Part shown: positions 8,142 through 16,870 of the stretch, piece by piece | How positions within the stretch are numbered: the stretch's first letter is position 1 | Layout: every line of letters begins with the position of its first letter | From: Bacillota bacterium | Lineage (GTDB): Bacteria; Bacillota_A; Clostridia; Lachnospirales; Lachnospiraceae | Assembly (NCBI GenBank): GCA_023443625.1 | Contig: JAEZTQ010000014.1 | Span: forward strand, 1-64,000 | DNA: 64,000 nt | Direction: 5' to 3' | Notes under the pieces: model-generated | Database searches by the model: none | Seen by the model: the letters and a program-made list of their open reading frames with translations, nothing else | Told to the model about the DNA's origin: nothing | Made by a program: the position numbers and the translations under genes

Positions 8142-8402
8142 ATATGAAATAATAAAAGAAATCGGAGTATTACAGAAAACGTAAAGGGCTGGAGAAAAGA
8201 GTTAAATCTTATCAGCTGGAATGATGCAGCTCCAAAGTACGATATTCGTGATTGGGCTCCGAACCATGAAAAGATGGGAAAAGGTGTGACGCTGACAAAG
8301 GAAGAAGTGGATAAGTTGAAAGAAATTTTACAGCAATTAGAATTTGAGAGACGTTGTATAAATAATTATGCGGCGTCTTTTTCTATGAAATGTGAAGATT
8401 GA
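8128..8402 (+). pseudogene. YdbC/PC4-like small protein, frameshifted and cut from its promoter
   Basis: ATG 8128 gives MTDIKYEIIKEIGVL and then hits a stop near 8182. After a frameshift the other frame continues WRKELNLISWNDAAPKYDIR, DWAPNHEKMGKG and LTKEEVDKLKEIL. Both parts match the conserved order of YdbC-like PC4 single-strand DNA-binding proteins, which are about 70-80 residues long. The ribosome binding region and promoter were left on the far side of the IS30 element (before 2932). The gene is therefore doubly disabled. Confidence 0.75.
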
Positions 8403-8486
8403 GAATAATTAGTATTGTTAAATTGTGGATGGATTGCTATACTTAAGATAATGTCGAAATTATACAGAAAAGAGGGGAAAGAGCTT

Positions 8487-9542
8487 ATGAAAAGAAGGAT
8501 TTTATATTATCCTAACATCAATATAACAGATGGAATATGGTTGAGAAATGCTCTTCTTTATTGGGATGAAATATCTTCGATTATGCCATATCAAAATGAT
8601 GATTTCGAAATATCACCTGAAATTCAGAATCTAATGGACACGCATTACTATGTACCGACGAGGCCAGATGATATCATGTTTTCTGAGTTGTACAGTAATT
8701 TTATAGATGAAGTAAAAATTAATATTAATGAATATAATCCTCGATTACATAAAAGCGGAAATTTTAGTAGCGTTCATAAGTCAAAGGTAGAGTCATCATT
8801 TTATCATTTACATAATTCAAAAATATCTAGTGATATTTTGCCTTTATTGCAAGAAAAATCAGAAATACTTTACAATGAAAATAGGCAGTGGATATATATT
8901 GAAGAAGAACTGAGTAATATCTATATGGCAGTCTTGGCTAAATACCTAGCGGCTATTAACCATGAGGACACTGTAATTGGAAGTGATAAGCAAGGTAATG
9001 AAGACTACATATATAAAACAAAGAGAGCTAAAAACAAATATAATAATAGACAACCTTTCTTAAATTATAAATGTAGTGTTTTACCGGTGCCTAATATGGA
9101 TACATCGATAGAAGAGATAATCGATTTTAAGAGGAGGAGAGCGGATGAACTGCTACATTTTAGACAGCTGTTAACCGAATTTGAAGAAAAATTAAGCGAG
9201 TCATTTGATATTGTTGAGGTAAAGTCATTGTGTATTGAATTTGAAGAAAAATTGGCCATGAAGGCTAATGATATTCATAGAGTTATGAAAGAATGTAGAT
9301 GGAAGCTAAAACCCAGTTTAATGAATGCAATGGTTGGAATATCATTACCGGGTATATTAAATACAATTGAAATGTTTGGAGTGCCGGTAAACTTAACTCA
9401 AAAGGGAATAGGAATTGCAGCAGGTACTGCGTTGAGTATCTATTTGTCATTTAGAGAAGTTGGGAATATTAGAAAGACAGCATTAGCAGATAATCCTTAC
9501 TCTTATATATACCATGCGAGGCTGGAAAATATATTGAGATAA
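8487..9542 (+). CDS. DUF6236-like protein, 351 aa
   Basis: The start is placed at ATG 8487 (AGAGGGGAAAGAG upstream); the upstream in-frame ATG 8415 lacks a binding site. The N-terminus ILYYPNINITDGIWLRNALL followed by YWDEISSIMP is the signature opening of DUF6236-type proteins. The middle is helical and charged. The last 70 residues hold a glycine-rich, weakly hydrophobic stretch (VGISLPGILNTIEMFGVPVN) that may touch a membrane or form a packed core. It is followed 40 bases later by a RES-domain gene, probably in one operon. Its biochemical role is unknown; pairing with a toxin domain suggests immunity or sensing, which is inference. Confidence 0.6.
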   Translation: MKRRILYYPNINITDGIWLRNALLYWDEISSIMPYQNDDFEISPEIQNLMDTHYYVPTRPDDIMFSELYSNFIDEVKININEYNPRLHKSGNFSSVHKSKVESSFYHLHNSKISSDILPLLQEKSEILYNENRQWIYIEEELSNIYMAVLAKYLAAINHEDTVIGSDKQGNEDYIYKTKRAKNKYNNRQPFLNYKCSVLPVPNMDTSIEEIIDFKRRRADELLHFRQLLTEFEEKLSESFDIVEVKSLCIEFEEKLAMKANDIHRVMKECRWKLKPSLMNAMVGISLPGILNTIEMFGVPVNLTQKGIGIAAGTALSIYLSFREVGNIRKTALADNPYSYIYHARLENILR

Positions 9543-9582
9543 GTTCATATTCAAGTACTGATTAATTTAGGAGATATACAAT

Positions 9583-10749
9583 ATGGATTATACGATTAAG
9601 ATGCTTGAAGAACTTCAAAGACTTGAAAATTTGTCAGTTGAATACAAGGGAGAATTAAGGTACCTTAGTAAGAAGATAAGAAAAGATTTTTGGATTGATA
9701 GTAACACAGAAAAACTATCCAGCTTGTTGATGAGACTAAATATTGTTTTTGATTGGATGACAAAATATACCGGGTATTTTGAATTAAGCAGTATAATTCA
9801 GTATGTAAAATATTTAAGCAAATACGGTGTTTTTGTGTATCCACATTTGGATGGAGTTTATTTTAATGAATTAATTAATGAAATCCAAATGGAAAATGCT
9901 CGGTTGATTATAGAAGAACAATGGAAAGATGTTAATGCATCAGAGGATGGGTTATTGTCTTTTATAGAAATATTTGATGATATTTTTACAAAATGTATTG
10001 AATTACATAGCAATAAATTTTTTCACAAATTAAAAGAGAATGATATATTATGTAGAGTTGTTTCTGGATGGAACCATGACACCGATAGATTTATTCCAAG
10101 GGTTCCATTAACTAATAACAGATGGAATCCTCCAGGGAAAACATATTTATATTTATCATTCTCTGAAAAAGAACAAAAATACTCAGAAGAACTTTCACTC
10201 AATGAATATATTTGTTTAGAAGAATATCGTGCGATTAAGGGTAACCATTATTCTTTTTGCCATTTTAAGCCGTTAACAGAGGGAAATATCTTGGATTTAT
10301 CTTATAATAACGTCTCATTAGGGAAGCTGAAAATGATAGTAGATGATTACCAAGATAAAATCACAAAGAAGATGATAGCAGAGATAATGTCTGACCCATT
10401 GGCTGCTGAAAAATATCGAAATAATAAAAAGAAGTTAAAAGGAGCAATAAAAAAGCTGAATCGTAAATATCCGGTTGATAGAAATATTATTGAAGAATCA
10501 TACGCAAAACAGTACTTAAAAATGATATGCAGTTGTATTTATAAAAAAGTTGATGAGAATGACGAGGATAAGAAAGAGGCTGCATATAAGTCTTTTCATG
10601 TCTTAGCAGAGTATTTAGAGAGTAAAGGAGTTATTGGAATTATCTATCCATGTACCAGAACAAATAAAGTATCTGGAAAAAATCTGGTTCTTTTTAGAAA
10701 AGAAGATGCAGAACCTATAAGACGCAGTATAAGTGAAATAGTATATTAA
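9583..10749 (+). CDS. RES-domain protein with HEPN/RES-type N-terminal region
   Basis: A 388-aa protein starting at ATG 9583. Residues 1-150 are helical and resemble the HEPN-like N-terminal extension of some RES proteins. Residues about 160-385 fit the RES fold: RVVSGWNHDT, NNRWNPPGKTYLYLSFS with the conserved Arg, a Glu-rich LEEYRAIKG, ILDLS, and the closing VIGIIYPCTR...GKNLVLF. RES toxins of RES-Xre pairs degrade NAD+. The usual Xre/MbcA-type antitoxin is not next door; the neighbour is the DUF6236-like gene. Toxin or defence activity is therefore inferred, not shown. Confidence 0.65.
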   Translation: MDYTIKMLEELQRLENLSVEYKGELRYLSKKIRKDFWIDSNTEKLSSLLMRLNIVFDWMTKYTGYFELSSIIQYVKYLSKYGVFVYPHLDGVYFNELINEIQMENARLIIEEQWKDVNASEDGLLSFIEIFDDIFTKCIELHSNKFFHKLKENDILCRVVSGWNHDTDRFIPRVPLTNNRWNPPGKTYLYLSFSEKEQKYSEELSLNEYICLEEYRAIKGNHYSFCHFKPLTEGNILDLSYNNVSLGKLKMIVDDYQDKITKKMIAEIMSDPLAAEKYRNNKKKLKGAIKKLNRKYPVDRNIIEESYAKQYLKMICSCIYKKVDENDEDKKEAAYKSFHVLAEYLESKGVIGIIYPCTRTNKVSGKNLVLFRKEDAEPIRRSISEIVY

Positions 10750-10805
10750 CCAAAAATAATGATATAAAGCATATTGCAGATGAATATTTGAGAGGAGTTA
10801 ATTTG

Positions 10806-11084
10806 ATGACAAATAATGGAATAGAATTCATAGAAAACCTTAAAGATTTTTTCGAGGATAAGTTGGGAAAATTAATGAAAAATATTATTACTATACAACA
10901 CACGCAATCCGTTCATCACACAAATGGTATGGTCGGAGCATGGACAGACTAGGAATTGACGGAGTTAGTAAGAAAGCAGGCATTTAACATAAGTAATGCA
11001 TTAAAAAATGAATTGATAGAAAATGAACCGCTGTTACAGCATACTAAATCGAAACTTATTATAAGAAAAGAATTAAGAGAATAA
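10806..11084 (+). pseudogene. Short gene interrupted by TAG, third gene of the RES locus
   Basis: ATG 10806 with GAGAGGAG upstream encodes 48 residues (MTNNGIEFIENLKDFFEDKL at the start) to TAG 10950-10952. The same frame continues for 43 more codons (ELTELVRKQAFNISNALKNE) to TAA 11082-11084. It may be a 92-residue gene with one nonsense codon, or a 48-residue gene followed by chance coding. The family is not recognised. It lies 57 bases after the RES gene and may belong to the same unit. Confidence 0.35.
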
Positions 11085-11451
11085 ATGAAGGTGAGGCAAC
11101 TGGAAAATCCCGTGAATGGTATAATCTGAATAAAGCTGAAATCTAGTGATTGTTTCACATGGAATAACATTGCATTTGTTATTTTCTATGTGGATAGGGT
11201 TTAGAATTTGAACAGTTGACCCAATTTGGTACATGGGGAATGGCAGGTGGAGTTTCAAAATTATTATTAAATGATAACGGAAGAAGAGAAATCCAATATC
11301 TTAATAATTTGAGCTTTCAGTCATACAAATAATCAGATTTGTAGGAAGGAAAAGCAATAACAATCTTTGTTTTGCCATCGTTACATATTGCGAAACAGTG
11401 ATTATATCAGAATAGAATATTTATAAAATCTATATTTTGAGAGGTGACACA
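11085..11451 (+). other. Gene debris
   Basis: No complete gene. One frame here reads EGEATGKSREWYNLNKAEI (ending near 11146), resembling the C-terminal tail of toxin or phage-type proteins. Another, near 11200-11331, reads LTQFGTWGMAGGVSKLLLND without a start. Both look like ends of deleted genes. The last bases hold the GAGGTG binding site of the kinase gene. Confidence 0.4.
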
Positions 11452-12009
11452 GTGTCCAGAGGGATAATAATTTTCGGTGCAATGGGTACAGGAAAAACAA
11501 CACTTGGCAGAGAGTTGGCACAGCAGTTAAATTTTCAACATTTCGATTTAGATGATTACCATTATCGGTGGGATACAGAAATTCCATATACGGTATCGTA
11601 TACAAAGGAACATAAAACAGAGCGTTTGATGAATGATATATCGCAATTCCCTCATTTTGTAATGTCGGGGCAGATGTGGAGTATCCGAAAAACCTTTAAT
11701 CCGCTATTTGAATTGGCGGTTTTTATAACCGCACCAACAGAAATCTGTGTGGAACGGTATCGTTTGCGCGCTTTAAAGCGTTGGGGAAATAGAGTGCTCT
11801 TAGGTGGGGATATGTATGAATTTAATCAAAATAGCTTAATTCTTGCTGAACAATATGATACAGGAGAACCGCCATCAGTATGCCTAAAACGGGATGAACA
11901 ATGGATAACGGAGTTACATTGTCCTGTTTTGCGTATAGACGGAACAAAGGCAGTTACCGAAAATGCAATATGGCTTACAAAGCAATATTTATCCATGCAA
12001 CCAAATTAA
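11452..12009 (+). CDS. P-loop nucleotide kinase-like protein, 185 aa
   Basis: The start is GTG 11452 with GAGGTG six bases upstream; a TTG at 11437 overlaps that site. The Walker A motif GAMGTGKTT is at the N-terminus, followed by FDLDDYHYRW, typical of shikimate-kinase/adenylate-kinase-like small kinases and their AAA_18-type relatives. Arg residues in ERYRLRALKRWGNR could form the lid. The substrate cannot be told. It stands alone between gene debris and a MerR regulator and has probably been acquired horizontally. Confidence 0.7.
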   Translation: MSRGIIIFGAMGTGKTTLGRELAQQLNFQHFDLDDYHYRWDTEIPYTVSYTKEHKTERLMNDISQFPHFVMSGQMWSIRKTFNPLFELAVFITAPTEICVERYRLRALKRWGNRVLLGGDMYEFNQNSLILAEQYDTGEPPSVCLKRDEQWITELHCPVLRIDGTKAVTENAIWLTKQYLSMQPN

Positions 12010-12179
12010 TTGTATAAGCATAATCCGAAGTATAGTTACTTCACATTTATAGTTAAGTCTCAATATTCAAATGTTCTGACAGAAATGAATTAAATGGCGA
12101 AAGCATTTATTATAGAGGAGCAAAATGAAGACAATAAAAAACTGTTTGCTGAATTTTACAGATTGCTGAAATTTATCTA

Positions 12180-12210
12180 TTGACTCTCTCGTAGCGTAAT
12201 GGTTTAGTCT
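12180..12210 (+). promoter_or_regulatory. MerR-type promoter with 19-bp spacer
   Basis: TTGACT (12180-12185) and TAGTCT (12205-12210) are 19 bp apart. This is the stretched spacing typical of promoters activated by MerR-family proteins, including TipA-like autoregulated genes. It lies 20 bases before the MerR gene start. Confidence 0.55.
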
Positions 12211-12230
12211 TTAATCGAAAGGAGGATATA

Positions 12231-13073
12231 ATGAGAACAGTAAAAGAAGTATCAGACATTACCGGAGTAAGTATTAGAACACTTCGCTATTATGATGAAA
12301 TCGGATTATTGAAACCCACTCAACTAACTGATTCTGGTTATCGCCTATATGATAGCAAATCATTAGAAAAGCTACAGCAGGTTATGTTCTTTAGAGAATT
12401 AGAGATACCTTTAATTGATATAAAGAAGATAATGGAAAATTCTAATTATGATAAAGAACATGCATTATTAAGTCAAAAATCTCTTTTGGAAAGCAAACGA
12501 AATCGTCTAAATGGTCTTATTGAATTAATAAATGATGTTATGAAAGGAGTTAATACAATGAGTTTTGAAGCATTTAATGAGAAGGATGTACAAATAATGT
12601 TAGACCATGTGTTTGAGAATATATCACAAGAAGCCCTCTCAGAACAAATCGAAAAACATGGAAGTATAGAAAAGTACCGTGAATATCTAGCTATCGGTTT
12701 ACAAAATGAGCAGGCAGTAGCAGATGTATTAAAATGGTATGGAGGTAAAGAAAAAGCAGTAGAAGCTGTCCTTCAGTCAATACCGAATAATGAAGAATTA
12801 GAACAGCAGCAAAATGAAAACTTGGAAATCTATAAACAGTTGATGCAAGCAAAGAATACGGGAAATACTGACTTAGAGAAAGAAACTATTGCACAATACG
12901 CAGAGCTCTATAAGAAAATGTTCAATTTGGACAATGCAAGAGCTATGCTTCTGGATCTGGCTAAGGAATATATGAAGAATGAAAAATTAGCAGAGGCAAC
13001 TGATATTCAGTTTGGAGAGGGATGTGCAGAATATACTGCGAAAGCAATTCTGAGATATTACGGTGAACTCTAA
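12231..13073 (+). CDS. TipA-like MerR-family transcription regulator
   Basis: A 280-aa protein from ATG 12231 (AAAGGAGGATATA upstream). Residues 1-75 are a MerR helix-turn-helix with wing (VKEVSDITGVSIRTLRYYDE and IGLLKPTQLTDSGYRLY). A coiled-coil dimer helix follows (about 80-110). The C-terminal half, from about 140, is a TipAS-type all-helical antibiotic-sensing domain. Family members bind peptide antibiotics and activate their own promoter, and a 19-bp-spaced promoter lies just upstream. No efflux gene is adjacent. A terminator follows. Confidence 0.85.
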   Translation: MRTVKEVSDITGVSIRTLRYYDEIGLLKPTQLTDSGYRLYDSKSLEKLQQVMFFRELEIPLIDIKKIMENSNYDKEHALLSQKSLLESKRNRLNGLIELINDVMKGVNTMSFEAFNEKDVQIMLDHVFENISQEALSEQIEKHGSIEKYREYLAIGLQNEQAVADVLKWYGGKEKAVEAVLQSIPNNEELEQQQNENLEIYKQLMQAKNTGNTDLEKETIAQYAELYKKMFNLDNARAMLLDLAKEYMKNEKLAEATDIQFGEGCAEYTAKAILRYYGEL

Positions 13074-13088
13074 AAAGCAAAAAAATTC

Positions 13089-13153
13089 AGACCTAGACAG
13101 GCGGTGAACCGAGATACGGCTCGCTTTTACCACCCCGTCTCAGGTCTATTTTT
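13089..13153 (+). terminator. Rho-independent terminator after the MerR gene
   Basis: AGACCT (13089-13094) with GAC pairs with GTC and AGGTCT (ending 13147), followed by ATTTTT. An inner GC-rich arm (GGCGGTG against CACCCC) extends the stem. Confidence 0.65.
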
Positions 13154-13707
13154 ATGACCTTTCCAGACCAGACCATGCCTAGCTTTTAATCAAACATAAA
13201 GAAAAGCTCTGAAGAAATGCAGAAAAATTAAGCATTTCCTTCTATGTTTTGTCCCCGATGTCAGGTAGGGCTTCTGTCAGCTTTGTTTTATTATTTACTA
13301 TGATTAAAATAGAATACGTTTCGAATATTATTACAAGACTTAAAATGACTGAGATTTGTCTCGCTTAGTTATATAAATTATTGATGAGCCAAAAACTGTT
13401 CCTAGATGTTCGGTCAACAGATAAGAGTAGTAAAATATAAGGACATGGTGTAAAATGGTAATTAAAGATAAAATTATTACTATCTACCCAGAATGGTAAG
13501 ACAGGATAGAAAATTTCATGGCTTCTTTCATTAGTACTCAAATATATATTTAAGAGTGATTTTGGATACAAGTTCATGTATAGGCACTCAATGAGGTCAC
13601 CCGAGGAGATGAGGGGCTTACATAATAAATTCTATGCATATATGAAAGAATCTGTTAAGTTTTCTTGGTGAACATTATAAAGATATGTCAGAAGTATTGG
13701 AGGTATT
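13154..13707. other. Gene-poor stretch
   Basis: No defensible gene. A hairpin GAAGAAATGC/GCATTTCCTTC lies at 13211-13242. A 20-codon frame begins at ATG 13610 behind GAGGAG but matches nothing known. The ribosome binding site GGAGG of the next gene closes the stretch. Confidence 0.45.
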
Positions 13708-14142
13708 ATGGTACGAGAAATTACAAGAAATGATTTTGACCAACTGATGAAATTATATACGCAATTACATGATAATCCTATGCCTGAAAAGACGTCCAAT
13801 CTAATAGAATTATGGAATAGAATTATTGATGAGAAAGACCACCATATTATTGTAGCAGAGGTAGATGGAAAGATAGTATCATCCTGTGTTTGCATTATTA
13901 TCCCAAATCTTACACATAATCAGCAATCATATGCTTTGATAGAAAATGTAATTACAGATGTGAATTACAGAAAGAAAGGATATGCAACAGAATGCTTGAA
14001 ATATGCAAAAGAAATTGCATTAAAAGAGAATTGTTATAAGGTAATGTTGCTCACAGGGTCTAAGAATGAGAGTACATTGCGTTTTTATGAGCAGGCTGGA
14101 TACAATCGAAATGATAAGACGGCATTTGTTCAATGGATATGA
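13708..14142 (+). CDS. GNAT-family N-acetyltransferase, 144 aa
   Basis: ATG 13708 follows GGAGGTATT. The fold order of GNAT enzymes is visible: an N-terminal REITRNDFDQLMKLYTQLHD, a central beta hairpin (IIVAEVDGKIVSSCVCIII), and the acetyl-CoA-binding loop VNYRKKGYATECLKYAKEIA (the R/Q-x-x-G-x-G/A type). It ends with MLLTGSKNESTLRFYEQAGY. It transfers acetyl from acetyl-CoA to an amine; the substrate is unknown. A second acetyltransferase gene follows closely, possibly in the same transcript. Confidence 0.85.
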   Translation: MVREITRNDFDQLMKLYTQLHDNPMPEKTSNLIELWNRIIDEKDHHIIVAEVDGKIVSSCVCIIIPNLTHNQQSYALIENVITDVNYRKKGYATECLKYAKEIALKENCYKVMLLTGSKNESTLRFYEQAGYNRNDKTAFVQWI

Positions 14143-14206
14143 TTGTCATGAGATTGCTTTTTCTTATTTGATTTGGAGAATAATAAAGACTAAGGAGAAA
14201 GTTCAG

Positions 14207-14668
14207 ATGATAAATATTATTAAAGCAACCACTGCTGATTTAGATAGAGTTATAAGCAGTAGAATTGAAATGCTTAAAGTTGTCAATGGTTTATCGAGAG
14301 ATACAGAATTTGATAAAGAGTTTATTTGTAATACCAGAGAGTATCTATGTAAAGCAAATCAAACTACTTTATTGGCAGTGGATGAAGAAGTGATTGGCTG
14401 TGCTACAATCTGCTATATCAATGTTCTACCGACCTTTGACCATCCAAGTGGGAAAAGGGCTCATATTATGAATGTATATACCCGTAACAATTATCGTAGA
14501 CAAGGGATAGCATTTCAAATGATGAAGATGCTGATTGAAGAAGCAGAACAAAAGGGAGTTACGGAAATAAGTCTTGATGCAACTGAGGCAGGTAGACCCT
14601 TATATGAAAAATGTGGATTTGTAAAAACTGAAGGAGGAATGGTTCTTAATTTAAAAACATGTAGTTGA
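14207..14668 (+). CDS. GNAT-family N-acetyltransferase, 153 aa
   Basis: The start is placed at ATG 14207 with AAGGAGAAAG upstream; the in-frame ATG at 14066 lies inside the previous gene. The acetyl-CoA loop is NNYRRQGIAFQMMKMLIEEA and the C-terminus is SLDATEAGRPLYEKCGFVKT, typical of GNAT enzymes. An HIMNVYT strand precedes the loop. The substrate is unknown. It may be co-transcribed with the preceding acetyltransferase. Confidence 0.85.
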   Translation: MINIIKATTADLDRVISSRIEMLKVVNGLSRDTEFDKEFICNTREYLCKANQTTLLAVDEEVIGCATICYINVLPTFDHPSGKRAHIMNVYTRNNYRRQGIAFQMMKMLIEEAEQKGVTEISLDATEAGRPLYEKCGFVKTEGGMVLNLKTCS

Positions 14669-14750
14669 AATGTATAACTTTTTTGTTTGATACAGTTCAT
14701 GACAATTGGACAAAATCCTATTAGCATATAAAATACGATTGGAGTATAGA

Positions 14751-15608
14751 ATGATTTACTTAAGGAGCTTTACCTTCCCGAATCCTGACATGGAGTTTGA
14801 TTTTTTACTGAGTATTCAAAGAACCTGCTACGACTCATTTTATCCCTTTAAGATACTATCGAAGCATGACCTTGACAGGCTAAATTTTGATACGGTGACC
14901 ATATTATATGGAGGCAATGGTTCTGGAAAATCTACAGCACTGAATGTCATTGCAGAAAAGGCTGGTATTCGTCGAGATTCCATTTATAATAAATCTAATT
15001 TCTTCCCGGATTATGTGAAAATGTGCAACATGAACATGGAAGAAGACGTTCCGGATAGCAGCAGGATCATCACCAGTGATGATGTGTTTGACTATATGTT
15101 GAATATCCGTAACTTAAACGATGGAATCGATTTGAAACGGGAAAAGTTATTTGATGAATACCTAGATGCAAAGTATTCCCAATTTCAGATGAAATCAATG
15201 TCAGACTATGAACAGCTGAAAAAAGTGAATAATGCCAGACGTAAAACTCAGTCCCGTTTTGTAAGAAGCGAATTGATCGATAATGTACGAGAATATTCCA
15301 ATGGAGAAAGTGCATTTCTTTATTTTACTGAAAAAATCGGTGAAAATGGATTGTATCTGTTGGATGAGCCGGAGAATAGTCTTTCTCCAAAGCGTCAGAT
15401 GGAATTAGTAAGCTTTCTTGAGGAGTCAGCCAGGTTTTTCGGATGTCAATTAATTATATCAACCCACTCACCTTTTCTCTTATCTATGCGAGGAGCAAGA
15501 ATTTATAATCTAGATAAGAATCCTGTCAGGATAGAACCTTGGACGGATTTGGAGAATGTACGTGCCTATTATGATTTTTTTAAAGCACATGAAAGAGAAT
15601 TCCTTTAA
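14751..15608 (+). CDS. AAA/ABC-type ATPase, COG3910-like, 285 aa
   Basis: The start is ATG 14751 with GGAG at 14741-14744, preferred over TTG 14706. Walker A is GGNGSGKST (about residue 55), the signature-like loop is YSNGESAFLYF, Walker B is LYLLDEPENSLSP and the H-loop is STHSPFLL. No transmembrane part exists, so this is a soluble predicted ATPase of the RecF/SMC-like ABC class. Relatives are often encoded in accessory regions. It is the last gene before the tRNA-Pro gene. Confidence 0.8.
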   Translation: MIYLRSFTFPNPDMEFDFLLSIQRTCYDSFYPFKILSKHDLDRLNFDTVTILYGGNGSGKSTALNVIAEKAGIRRDSIYNKSNFFPDYVKMCNMNMEEDVPDSSRIITSDDVFDYMLNIRNLNDGIDLKREKLFDEYLDAKYSQFQMKSMSDYEQLKKVNNARRKTQSRFVRSELIDNVREYSNGESAFLYFTEKIGENGLYLLDEPENSLSPKRQMELVSFLEESARFFGCQLIISTHSPFLLSMRGARIYNLDKNPVRIEPWTDLENVRAYYDFFKAHEREFL

Positions 15609-15770
15609 ACTGATGATAGCAGCAAAATGCAAGATATCATTCCTCACTATCATGTTTTATTGTTTGAAATCTGACTTAATTATCATAACCCCATAGTATA
15701 AATTGATGCTAGGCACTATTTATTGATGATATAACTTAAAATATATCCTAAGGAAAAGTGAAATAACTAG

Positions 15771-15799
15771 TTGACATTTTAATGCATTTGATAGATAAT
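15771..15799 (+). promoter_or_regulatory. Promoter of tRNA-Pro
   Basis: TTGACA (15771-15776) and GATAAT (15794-15799), 17 bp apart, 36 bases upstream of the tRNA. Confidence 0.65.
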
Positions 15800-15835
15800 A
15801 ACTAATGCGATACAAGCCTGTTACCACATATAAAT

Positions 15836-15909
15836 CGAGGCGTGGCTCAGTTTGGTAGAGCGCTGCGTTCGGGACGCAGAGGCCGTGGGTTCGAATCCCG
15901 TCGCCTCGA
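15836..15909 (+). tRNA. tRNA-Pro (CGG anticodon)
   Basis: Acceptor CGAGGCG pairs with CGCCTCG. The anticodon arm CTGCG-TTCGGGA-CGCAG places CGG at positions 34-36, which reads CCG proline codons. The T-arm GTGGG-TTCGAAT-CCCGT is canonical. CCA is not encoded. Confidence 0.95.
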
Positions 15910-15916
15910 CTATAGA

Positions 15917-15950
15917 AACCTTTCAGTTTATTAGAACTGTTAGGTTTTTT
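15917..15950 (+). terminator. Terminator after tRNA-Pro
   Basis: AACCT..CAGTT pairs with AACTG..AGGTT, followed by TTTT within 41 bases of the tRNA end. Confidence 0.7.
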
Positions 15951-16050
15951 GCTTTCTGTTATAGGAAATTGAGTCCTATAACAGAAATAATAAAAGGATG
16001 AGATACTATAACATTACATGAATAGAAGGTCATATTATAGGAGGAAGCCT

Positions 16051-16551
16051 ATGGAGTGTGTAATTCGCAAAATGCATAAAGAGGATTGGAGTTATGTTGC
16101 TAGAATTTATAAAGAAGGAATTGACATTCAGATTGCGACTTTTCAATCGGAGGTTCCCACCTATGAAGAATGGGATCAAGCTCATATTCAGTCCTGCCGT
16201 TTTGTAGCGGAAGCAGACAATAGGGTAATTGGGTGGATAGCCCTATCTCCTACCAGCAGTCGCAGTGTCTTTGCAGGGGTAGCCGAGGTTAGTATCTATA
16301 TAGCAGGTGCATATCAAGGTAAGCATGTGGGAGAGCAGCTGTTGCAGATTCTCATTAATGAATCAGAAAAAGAAGGATTTTGGACTCTTGTATCAGTGAT
16401 AATAGAGATTAATAAAGCAAGCATAGCCTTACATAATAAAGCCGGTTTTCGTACAGTGGGTTACAGAGAGAAGATTGCAAAAGATATTAATGGTGTATGG
16501 CAGAATACAGTATTGATGGAAAGAAGAAGTCCAGTAGCAGGGTTATCATAA
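16051..16551 (+). CDS. Phosphinothricin N-acetyltransferase-like GNAT enzyme
   Basis: The start is ATG 16051 with AGGAGG upstream, preferred over ATG 16018. The opening (RIYKEGIDIQIATFQSEVPT) is the hallmark of the phosphinothricin/methionine-sulfone acetyltransferase subgroup. SIYIAGAYQGKHVGEQLLQI is the acetyl-CoA loop and ALHNKAGFRTVGYREK closes the fold. Length 166 aa fits the family (about 160-180). In most bacteria such enzymes act on methionine sulfoximine-like amines; the true substrate here is unknown. It lies between two tRNA genes. Confidence 0.8.
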   Translation: MECVIRKMHKEDWSYVARIYKEGIDIQIATFQSEVPTYEEWDQAHIQSCRFVAEADNRVIGWIALSPTSSRSVFAGVAEVSIYIAGAYQGKHVGEQLLQILINESEKEGFWTLVSVIIEINKASIALHNKAGFRTVGYREKIAKDINGVWQNTVLMERRSPVAGLS

Positions 16552-16575
16552 GTTCATAAGTTGTACAAAAAAACC

Positions 16576-16604
16576 TTGAAATTTCATTATCTTTATAATA
16601 GAAT
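16576..16604 (+). promoter_or_regulatory. Promoter of tRNA-Thr
   Basis: TTGAAA (16576-16581) and TAGAAT (16599-16604), 17 bp apart, 36 bases before the tRNA. Confidence 0.5.
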
Positions 16605-16640
16605 ATGTAAGTAGCCATGAGTAATGAATATTATGTAGAT

Positions 16641-16723
<83 letters not shown>

Positions 16724-16762
16724 CTAGTAAAATCAAGGGTTGTAGCGTTTTAAAGAAAAGGG

Positions 16763-16789
16763 AAAAGCACTCAAATGAGTGCCTTTTTT
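16763..16789 (+). terminator. Terminator downstream of tRNA-Thr
   Basis: AAAAGCACTC-AAAT-GAGTGCCTTTTTT. It is element-borne and would end tRNA-Thr transcription in place of the displaced native terminator at 33104-33137. Confidence 0.75.
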
Positions 16790-16870
16790 AATGTTTGGGG
16801 TTTATTTGGGGTTTATTGAAGATAAAATAAAAGGATACGATTTGAAGTCGTACCCTTTCTAATGTATAGT

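Noticed and set aside
12125..12169. 14-codon frame with GAGGAG before the MerR promoter
   Set aside because: Too short to support; likely part of non-coding DNA before the promoter.
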